DNA of 64,000 nucleotides from Pantoea sp. (GTDB taxonomy: Bacteria > Pseudomonadota > Gammaproteobacteria > Enterobacterales > Enterobacteriaceae). Positions 58,235-64,000 of the stretch are shown piece by piece. A program made the translations under genes and the position numbers. The stretch lies in assembly GCF_028283705.1 (NCBI RefSeq), contig NZ_JAPWKD010000025.1, positions 1 through 64,000 on the forward strand, in the 5' to 3' direction. The number at the start of each line of letters is the position of its first letter. Positions within the stretch are counted from its first letter, which is position 1. The notes beneath the pieces were generated by a model. The model saw nothing but the letters and a program-made list of their open reading frames with translations, had not been told where the DNA came from and searched no databases.

Positions 58235-58666
58235 ATGGCAATCGAACGTACTTTCTCAATCGTTAAACCAAACGCCGTCGCTAAGAACGTGATTGGTGCT
58301 ATCTACAACCGTTTTGAAAGCGCGGGCTTCAAAATCGTTGGCGCAAAAATGCTGCACCTGACCAAAGAGCAGGCTGAAGGCTTCTACGCTGAGCACAAAG
58401 GCCGTCCGTTCTTTGATGGTCTGGTTGAATTCATGACCTCTGGTCCGGTTGTGGTTTCTGTTCTGGAAGGTGAAAACGCTGTTCAGCGTCACCGTGATCT
58501 GATGGGTGCAACCAACCCAGACAACGCGCTGGCTGGTACTCTGCGTGCTGACTACGCTGATAGCTTCACCGAGAACGCGACCCACGGTTCTGATTCTGCA
58601 GAATCAGCTGCCCGTGAAATCGCTTACTTCTTCGCTGAGAACGAAGTCTGCCCGCGCACTCGCTAA
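58235..58666 (+). CDS. ndk: Nucleoside diphosphate kinase
   Basis: Ndk balances NTP and dNTP pools by phosphate transfer through a phosphohistidine. The 143-residue length equals E. coli. The catalytic histidine is His117 in ENATHGSDSAESA, and the N-terminal ERTFSIVKPNAVAKNVIG is conserved. Codon use is strongly biased, indicating high expression. It is transcribed alone and ends in a strong terminator before rlmN. Confidence 0.98.
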   Translation: MAIERTFSIVKPNAVAKNVIGAIYNRFESAGFKIVGAKMLHLTKEQAEGFYAEHKGRPFFDGLVEFMTSGPVVVSVLEGENAVQRHRDLMGATNPDNALAGTLRADYADSFTENATHGSDSAESAAREIAYFFAENEVCPRTR

Positions 58667-58744
58667 GGTGACGAAAGGTTTACACCTTTTAACCTGGCGT
58701 AAACCGTTCCCCCTGGCATCATGCCGCAGATGTAGTACAATTAT

Positions 58745-58785
58745 GCGCCCTTGTTGAGCTCACTCAGCAAGGGCGCAGTTTTTTT
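58745..58785 (+). terminator. Terminator of ndk
   Basis: GCGCCCTTGTTGAG/CTCAGCAAGGGCGC 14-bp stem with one mismatch and a four-base loop, then AGTTTTTTT. Confidence 0.92.
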
Positions 58786-58835
58786 CCTATTCTTAACCAG
58801 AGCCATAACGTGTAACAACGAGGCCAGAGAACATT

Positions 58836-60005
58836 ATGTCCGAACAGATTGTGACGCCGTCGTCCGCTTCCCCCGTGGTTGTTTCCCCAAAAAACGAAAA
58901 AATTAACCTGCTGGATCTTAACCGTCAGCAGATGCGCGAATTCTTTGTTTCGCTCGGTGAAAAGCCCTTCCGCGCCGATCAGGTGATGAAGTGGATGTAT
59001 CATTACTGCTGCGATGATTTCGAGCAGATGACCGACATCAACAAAGTGCTGCGTGGCAAGTTGATGCAGCTCACTGAGATTCGCGCGCCGGAAGTGGCGG
59101 AAGAGAAACGTTCCAGTGATGGCACCATCAAATGGGCGATTCGCGTCGGCGACCAATTGGTCGAAACTGTGTATATCCCGGAAGATGACCGCGCCACACT
59201 GTGCGTCTCTTCGCAGGTAGGATGTGCGCTGGAATGCAAATTCTGTTCGACGGCGCAGCAGGGTTTTAACCGTAACCTGCGCGTTTCGGAAATCATCGGC
59301 CAGGTGTGGCGCGCGGCGAAAATTATCGGTGCGGCCAAAGTGACGGGTCAGCGTCCGATCACCAACGTGGTGATGATGGGCATGGGTGAGCCGTTGCTTA
59401 ACCTCAACAACGTGGTTCCGGCCATGGAAATCATGCTGGATGACTTCGGTTTTGGTCTGTCTAAGCGTCGCGTCACGCTGTCGACCTCCGGCGTGGTTCC
59501 GGCACTCGATAAACTGGGCGATATGATTGACGTTGCACTGGCTATCTCGCTGCATGCCCCAAACGACACGCTGCGTGACGATATCGTACCGATTAACAAG
59601 AAATACAACATCGAAACCTTCCTCGGTGCGGTGAAACGTTACCTGGAGAAATCCAATGCCAACCAGGGACGCGTCACGATTGAGTACGTGATGCTGGATC
59701 ATGTTAATGACAGCACAGATGATGCCCATCAACTGGCCGAGCTACTGAAAGATACGCCGTGCAAAATCAACCTGATTCCGTGGAACCCCTTCCCCGGTGC
59801 GCCTTATGGCCGTAGCTCCAACAGCCGTGTCGATCGCTTCTCTAAGGTATTGATGGAATACGGTTTCACCACCATCGTGCGTAAAACCCGTGGTGATGAT
59901 ATCGATGCCGCCTGTGGTCAGCTGGCTGGTGATGTGATCGACCGTACCAAGCGTACGATGCGTAAAAAGATGGCCGGTGAAGCCATCTCTGTGAAGGCGC
60001 TCTGA
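58836..60005 (+). CDS. rlmN: Dual-specificity 23S rRNA/tRNA adenine-C2 methyltransferase RlmN
   Basis: RlmN is a radical-SAM enzyme that methylates A2503 of 23S rRNA and A37 of some tRNAs. The cluster motif CALECKFC supplies Cys130, Cys134 and Cys137, and the methyl-carrying cysteine lies in DIDAACGQLAG near the C terminus. GEPLLN and the SLHAPND motif are present. Length is 389 residues. It requires a [4Fe-4S] cluster, which must be supplied without the missing Isc components. It heads the rlmN-pilW-rodZ-ispG-hisS series. Confidence 0.97.
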   Translation: MSEQIVTPSSASPVVVSPKNEKINLLDLNRQQMREFFVSLGEKPFRADQVMKWMYHYCCDDFEQMTDINKVLRGKLMQLTEIRAPEVAEEKRSSDGTIKWAIRVGDQLVETVYIPEDDRATLCVSSQVGCALECKFCSTAQQGFNRNLRVSEIIGQVWRAAKIIGAAKVTGQRPITNVVMMGMGEPLLNLNNVVPAMEIMLDDFGFGLSKRRVTLSTSGVVPALDKLGDMIDVALAISLHAPNDTLRDDIVPINKKYNIETFLGAVKRYLEKSNANQGRVTIEYVMLDHVNDSTDDAHQLAELLKDTPCKINLIPWNPFPGAPYGRSSNSRVDRFSKVLMEYGFTTIVRKTRGDDIDAACGQLAGDVIDRTKRTMRKKMAGEAISVKAL

Positions 60006-60080
60006 AAGTCAGCGCCTGGTGATGTTCACCGGGCGTAACTCGTGTCAGTCTCTCCCGCCTGAATGATTCAGGGAGAATGG

Positions 60081-60818
60081 ATGATGAGTAAGGGATTACC
60101 GGCAGTATTGCTGGCAGGCTTTGTTGTAACCGGGTGTGTCAGTGAACCCACGCGTCAGGGGGCTGCAGATATTCGCCTGCAGCTGGGATTGCACTACCTG
60201 GCGGTGAAAGATTTTTCGGCAGCGCAGCGCAATTTGCTGCGAGCACAACAGGCTGCGCCGCAAGATTATCGGGTACCGCTGGCGCTTGCGCGCGTGGCTC
60301 AGGCGCAGCAGAATATCGCGCAAACACGTTGGTACTACCAGCGTGCGCAACAACTGGCCCCGGCCAATGGTTATGTGGCTAACAATTACGGTGCGTTTCT
60401 CTGCGGTTTGAGGCAGTATGACGAATCGCATCAACAGTTTAAGCTGGCAGCTGATGCGCAGGACCTCGATGCCCGTCAGGATGCATTGTTGTTTTCGGGC
60501 TATTGTTACCTGCAGGCTGGCGATTATGCCGCTGCACGGAAGCAATTAACTCACGCACTGGATGCCGCACCGCAGCTGGGCAATCAACTGCTGACGGAAG
60601 CGGAAAAGCAATCTGAACAGCAAGCGTGGGACAAGGTTTCACTGCTCTTAGAGATTTACCACCATAAGCTGCCCGCCAGTGCCGACAGCTTAGGGTTACA
60701 GATACGTTTCGCCGCGCAACAGGGAAACGCTGCTGACGTTACACGTTATGGCGACCGGTTGGCGCGAAGTTTTCCACAATCGATACAGTACCAGCGTTAT
60801 TTAGCTAATGAATACTGA
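60081..60818 (+). CDS. pilW: PilW-like TPR lipoprotein
   Basis: A 245-residue lipoprotein with TPR repeats, of the PilF/PilW type that helps assemble the type IV pilus secretin in other gammaproteobacteria. The signal ends in the lipobox VVTGC (Cys about residue 19). TPR-like units are ADIRLQLGLHYLAVKDFSAAQRNLLRAQQAAPQ and YVANNYGAFLCGLRQYDESHQQFKLAADA. E. coli K-12 lacks it at this position. No other pilus genes are in the window. Two adjacent ATG codons follow GGGAGA. Its end overlaps rodZ by 11 bases. Confidence 0.85.
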   Translation: MMSKGLPAVLLAGFVVTGCVSEPTRQGAADIRLQLGLHYLAVKDFSAAQRNLLRAQQAAPQDYRVPLALARVAQAQQNIAQTRWYYQRAQQLAPANGYVANNYGAFLCGLRQYDESHQQFKLAADAQDLDARQDALLFSGYCYLQAGDYAAARKQLTHALDAAPQLGNQLLTEAEKQSEQQAWDKVSLLLEIYHHKLPASADSLGLQIRFAAQQGNAADVTRYGDRLARSFPQSIQYQRYLANEY

Positions 60819-61848
60819 AGCCACTCAAGAGAAATCTGCAGTACATTCCACAGGTGAACGCCTGCGTCTGGCCCGTGAGCAGATGGGGCTGACCCAGCAA
60901 AACGTCGCTGAACGCCTGTGCCTGAAACTTTCAACCGTACGCGACATTGAAGAGGACAAATCGCCTGCTGATTTAGCTTCGACTTTCCTGCGCGGTTATA
61001 TTCGCTCCTATGCCCGTCTGGTTCATGTACCGGAAGATGACCTGTTGCCGATGATGGCAAAACAGGCACCGGTTCGTGCGGCCAAAATCGAGCCTATGCA
61101 GAGCTTCTCGTTGGGTAAACGACGCAAGAAACGTGATGGCTGGCTGATGATCTTCACCTGGCTGGTGATCTTCGTGGTGATCGGTCTGACCGGTGCCTGG
61201 TGGTGGCAGAATCATAAAGCCTCACAGGAAGATTTGGTGTCGATGGCTGACCAAAACGGCAGCAACAGCGGTGACAACAGTCAGTCGATTCCGCTAGGTG
61301 ATAACAGCAGCAACGACGCACCCACTGATGCCGACACCAACGCCGCAGGCACGCCGATCGATAACGGTGCCGGTGCGGTAGATACCCCGAATAACAACAC
61401 CAGCGCGCCTGCCGCTAGCAGCAATGCGCCTGCTGCGGCCAGCAGTGCACCCGCTGCGCAGAGCAGCGACAATGCCGTGGTCGCGCCAAGCCAGGCACCG
61501 GTTGATAGCACGCCACCTCCGGCGACGTCTCCTGCCCCGGCGAATAGCGTTGCGGGTCAGTTGCCGACCGGTAGCGCAGGCGTCAGCCAGACGTCAGCCG
61601 ATCCTAATGCGCTGGTGATGAACTTCAATGCGGATTGCTGGCTGGAAGTCACCGACGCCAGCGGTAAAAAGCTGTTCAGCGGCCTGCAACGTAGCGGCGG
61701 TAAACTGAGTCTGTCTGGTCAGGCTCCGTATCGTCTGAAAATTGGTGCGCCAGCCGCTGTCCAGGTGCAATATCAGAATCAGCCCGTTGATTTAAGCCGT
61801 TTTATCCGTAATAACCAGGTTGCCCGTCTGACAGTCGGTGCGCAATAA
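60808..61848 (+). CDS. rodZ: Cytoskeleton protein RodZ
   Basis: RodZ links MreB filaments to the elongasome and maintains rod shape. The 346-residue protein has a cytoplasmic helix-turn-helix domain that binds MreB (GERLRLAREQMGLTQQNVAERLCLKLSTVRDIEED, residues about 16-50). A basic juxtamembrane stretch (GKRRKKRDGW) and one membrane helix (about 112-132) follow. A long Ala/Ser/Asn/Pro-rich periplasmic linker leads to a C-terminal beta domain (ALVMNFNADCWLEVTDASGKKLFSG). The start lies inside the end of pilW. Confidence 0.95.
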   Translation: MNTEATQEKSAVHSTGERLRLAREQMGLTQQNVAERLCLKLSTVRDIEEDKSPADLASTFLRGYIRSYARLVHVPEDDLLPMMAKQAPVRAAKIEPMQSFSLGKRRKKRDGWLMIFTWLVIFVVIGLTGAWWWQNHKASQEDLVSMADQNGSNSGDNSQSIPLGDNSSNDAPTDADTNAAGTPIDNGAGAVDTPNNNTSAPAASSNAPAAASSAPAAQSSDNAVVAPSQAPVDSTPPPATSPAPANSVAGQLPTGSAGVSQTSADPNALVMNFNADCWLEVTDASGKKLFSGLQRSGGKLSLSGQAPYRLKIGAPAAVQVQYQNQPVDLSRFIRNNQVARLTVGAQ

Positions 61849-61886
61849 CGCGCATCGCGCTTGCCGGGCAATTGTGGAGAGAGAAT

Positions 61887-63008
61887 ATGCATAACGAAGC
61901 ACCCATTATCCGTCGCAAATCAACGCGGATTTACGTCGGCAAGGTGCCAGTTGGCGACGGTGCGCCTATTGCCGTTCAGTCGATGACCAACACCCGTACC
62001 ACGGATGTTGCCGCCACGGTCAATCAGATCAAAGCGCTGGAGCGCGTCGGCGTCGATATCGTCCGCGTCTCAGTGCCGACCATGGACGCGGCTGAAGCTT
62101 TCAAACTGATTAAGCAGCAGGTTAATGTGCCGCTGGTAGCGGATATTCACTTTGACTATCGCATCGCGCTGAAAGTCGCCGAATATGGCGTAGATTGTCT
62201 GCGAATCAACCCAGGCAACATCGGCAATAACGAGCGTATCCGTCAGGTGGTGGATTGCGCGCGTCACTACAATATTCCGATCCGTATCGGTGTGAATGCC
62301 GGTTCGCTGGAAAAAGATCTGCAGGAAAAGTACGGTGAGCCAACGCCGCAGGCGCTGCTCGAATCCGCCATGCGCCATGTGGATCACCTCGATCGTCTCA
62401 ACTTTGATCAGTTCAAAGTCAGTGTTAAAGCCTCCGATGTCTTCCTTGCGGTTGAATCCTATCGTCTGCTGGCGAAAGCCATTGATCAGCCTCTGCATCT
62501 CGGCATCACAGAGGCGGGTGGCGCGCGCGCGGGTGCAGTGAAATCCGCCATTGGTTTAGGCTTGCTGCTGTCAGAGGGGATTGGCGATACGCTGCGTATC
62601 TCGCTGGCCGCCGATCCGGTGGAGGAGGTCAAGGTGGGTTATGACATCCTCAAATCCCTGCGCATCCGTTCCCGTGGTATCAACTTTATTGCCTGCCCAA
62701 CCTGTTCACGTCAGGAGTTTGACGTGATTGGCACGGTAAACGCACTGGAAGAACGCCTCGAAGACATCATCACGCCGATGGATGTCTCGATCATTGGCTG
62801 CGTGGTCAACGGTCCAGGCGAAGCCACGGTATCGACGCTGGGCGTCACCGGTGGTAACAAGAAAAGTGGTTTCTACGAAGATGGCGTGCGCCAGCGTGAC
62901 CGTCTCGATAACCAGGACATGATCGACCAGCTGGAAGCGCGTATCCGTGCTAAGGCATCAATGCTGGACGAAAGCCGCCGCATTAACGTGCAGCAGCTGG
63001 AAAAATAA
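61887..63008 (+). CDS. ispG: 4-hydroxy-3-methylbut-2-enyl-diphosphate synthase IspG
   Basis: IspG is the [4Fe-4S] enzyme that converts MEcPP to HMBPP in the MEP isoprenoid pathway. Start ATG 61887 (MHNEAPIIRRKSTRIYVG, GGAGAG upstream) gives 373 residues; an in-frame ATG five codons earlier lacks homology. Cluster ligands lie in FIACPTCSRQEFD (two Cys) and SIIGCVVNGPGEA (Cys and Glu). It is essential and cluster-dependent, hence relevant to the reduced isc locus. Confidence 0.97.
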   Translation: MHNEAPIIRRKSTRIYVGKVPVGDGAPIAVQSMTNTRTTDVAATVNQIKALERVGVDIVRVSVPTMDAAEAFKLIKQQVNVPLVADIHFDYRIALKVAEYGVDCLRINPGNIGNNERIRQVVDCARHYNIPIRIGVNAGSLEKDLQEKYGEPTPQALLESAMRHVDHLDRLNFDQFKVSVKASDVFLAVESYRLLAKAIDQPLHLGITEAGGARAGAVKSAIGLGLLLSEGIGDTLRISLAADPVEEVKVGYDILKSLRIRSRGINFIACPTCSRQEFDVIGTVNALEERLEDIITPMDVSIIGCVVNGPGEATVSTLGVTGGNKKSGFYEDGVRQRDRLDNQDMIDQLEARIRAKASMLDESRRINVQQLEK

Positions 63009-63114
63009 GGGAAGGTGCGCGTCAGCCGCGTGCCAGTTTGTGATTGAACCTGTGCGGTTTCATCCTCATAAGGTATGATGCCGGACAGGTTTTTTTGTCT
63101 TAAGAGATTTTAAC

Positions 63115-64000
63115 GTGGCGAAGAATATTCAAGCGATTCGCGGGATGAACGATTACCTGCCGGCGGATACCGCGATCTGGCAACGTATCGAAGGCACGCT
63201 CAAGCAGGTGCTGGCCAGCTATGGTTACAGTGAAATCCGCCTGCCGATCGTTGAGCAGACCCCGCTGTTCAGCCGCGCGATTGGTGAAGTCACCGACGTG
63301 GTTGAAAAAGAGATGTATACCTTTGAGGATCGCAATGGTGAAAGCCTGACGCTGCGTCCGGAAGGGACTGCAGGCTGCGTGCGCGCCGGTATCGAACACG
63401 GTTTGCTCTACAACCAGGAGCAGCGCCTGTGGTACATGGGGCCAATGTTCCGCTACGAACGTCCGCAGAAAGGCCGTTATCGCCAGTTCCATCAGATGGG
63501 TGCGGAAGTCTTCGGCCTGCAGGGACCGGATGTTGACGCTGAACTGATCATGATGACCGCGCGCTGGTGGAAAGCACTGGGTATTGCCGAGCACGTCCAG
63601 CTGGAACTGAACTCGATTGGTTCACTCGATGCGCGTGCTAACTACCGTGACGCCCTGGTGGCTTTCCTCGAACAGCATAAAGAGGTGCTGGACGAAGACT
63701 GCAAACGCCGTATGTACACCAACCCGCTACGCGTACTCGATAGCAAAAACCCGGATATTCAAAAGCTGCTGAATGATGCGCCGACGCTGGGTGACTTCCT
63801 TGATGAAGATTCCCGCGCGCACTTCAGCGGCTTGTGTGCTCTGCTGGACGATGCCGGTATCAGCTACACCATTAACCAACGTCTGGTGCGTGGTCTCGAC
63901 TATTACAACCGTACCGTGTTTGAGTGGGTGACCAGTGCGCTCGGCTCTCAGGGCACCGTGTGCGGTGGTGGCCGTTATGATGGTCTGGTTGAACAACTGG
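63115..64000 (+). CDS. hisS: Histidyl-tRNA synthetase (5' part)
   Basis: HisS charges tRNA-His. The start is GTG at 63115 (MAKNIQAIRGMNDYLP), and 295 codons lie within the window; the 3' end is cut by the window edge. Class II motif 1 (YGYSEIRLPIVEQTPLFSRAIGE), motif 2 (TLRPEGTAGCVRAG...GPMFRYERPQKGRYRQFHQMG) and the histidine-specific LVRGLDYYNRTVFEW segment are present. It follows ispG by 106 bases, as in E. coli. Confidence 0.97.
   Translation, partial: MAKNIQAIRGMNDYLPADTAIWQRIEGTLKQVLASYGYSEIRLPIVEQTPLFSRAIGEVTDVVEKEMYTFEDRNGESLTLRPEGTAGCVRAGIEHGLLYNQEQRLWYMGPMFRYERPQKGRYRQFHQMGAEVFGLQGPDVDAELIMMTARWWKALGIAEHVQLELNSIGSLDARANYRDALVAFLEQHKEVLDEDCKRRMYTNPLRVLDSKNPDIQKLLNDAPTLGDFLDEDSRAHFSGLCALLDDAGISYTINQRLVRGLDYYNRTVFEWVTSALGSQGTVCGGGRYDGLVEQL

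Noticed and set aside
1..64000. CRISPR arrays, insertion sequences, prophage or toxin-antitoxin islands
   Set aside because: No regularly spaced repeats, transposase, integrase or phage-like genes were found. The only tandem repeat array is the three IscR boxes, and ratA-ratB is a core gene pair.

Overview
The window is a stretch of enterobacterial chromosome dominated by housekeeping genes. Gene order and protein lengths match the Escherichia coli 57-59 min region very closely (ssrA-smpB-ratAB-bamE-recN-nadK-grpE, ung-grcA-srmB-trmN6-nadB-rpoE-rseABC-lepA-lepB-rnc-era-recO-pdxJ-acpS-yfhL, yfhH-pgpC-tadA-mltF-purL-glmY-glrK-qseG-glrR-glnB-hmp-glyA, hcaT-csiE, suhB-trmJ-iscR-iscS, pepB-sseB-sseA-ndk-rlmN-pilW-rodZ-ispG-hisS). 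The blocks are joined differently from E. coli and the residues are clearly diverged. This suggests a non-E. coli member of Enterobacterales, most likely Erwiniaceae (Pantoea/Erwinia); that placement is inference. No insertion sequence, prophage, CRISPR array or tRNA gene was seen; the only RNA genes are tmRNA and a GlmY-type sRNA.

Layout. 1-1.0 kb: tmRNA and SmpB (trans-translation), minus strand. 1.1-6.5 kb: ratA-ratB, BamE, SOS-regulated recN behind nadK, heat-shock grpE, ung. 6.5-14.3 kb: anaerobic grcA, srmB, trmN6, nadB, and the sigma-E operon rseD?-rpoE-rseABC. 14.5-21.2 kb: lepA-lepB-rnc-era-recO-pdxJ-acpS with yfhL convergent. 21.4-22.4 kb: an AT-rich orphan glycosyltransferase gene. 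22.4-30.3 kb: yfhH, pgpC, tadA, mltF, purL. 30.3-34.8 kb: GlmY sRNA next to the GlrK-QseG-GlrR system that should control it, then glnB. 34.8-37.7 kb: hmp and glyA, divergent. 37.7-47.0 kb: the main accessory region, a five-gene family-5 peptide/nickel-type ABC importer divergent from a GntR regulator, a creatininase-family hydrolase, a ketopantoate-reductase-family enzyme and an SDR dehydrogenase. 47.1-51.3 kb: hcaT, csiE and a zevA-zevB pair behind a Zur-like palindrome. 51.3-64 kb: suhB, trmJ, iscR, iscS, pepB, sseB, sseA, ndk, rlmN, pilW, rodZ, ispG and the start of hisS.

The most notable feature is the isc locus. It holds only iscR and iscS, and pepB begins 69 bp after iscS, so iscU, iscA, hscB, hscA, fdx and iscX are absent from their usual place. 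IscS has also lost the C-terminal tail that docks IscU. The regulatory part is intact or elaborated: three tandem IscR-type-1-like boxes with an exact 25-bp period, the IscR cluster ligands, and an iscR/iscS intercistronic hairpin. Iron-sulfur assembly must be done elsewhere (probably SUF, not visible here), leaving IscS as a sulfur donor for tRNA and cofactor thiolation. Other points of interest are a 17-residue tmRNA tag, the Zur-like site on zevAB, and the uncharacterised catabolic cluster between glyA and hcaT.

Many regulatory sites are readable directly: LexA (recN), sigma-32 (grpE), FNR (grcA), NadR (nadB), PurR (purL, glyA), NsrR (hmp), sigma-54 and GlrR (glmY), IscR (iscR). Assignments rest on reading the sequence and on remembered E. 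coli homologues; no database search was possible.
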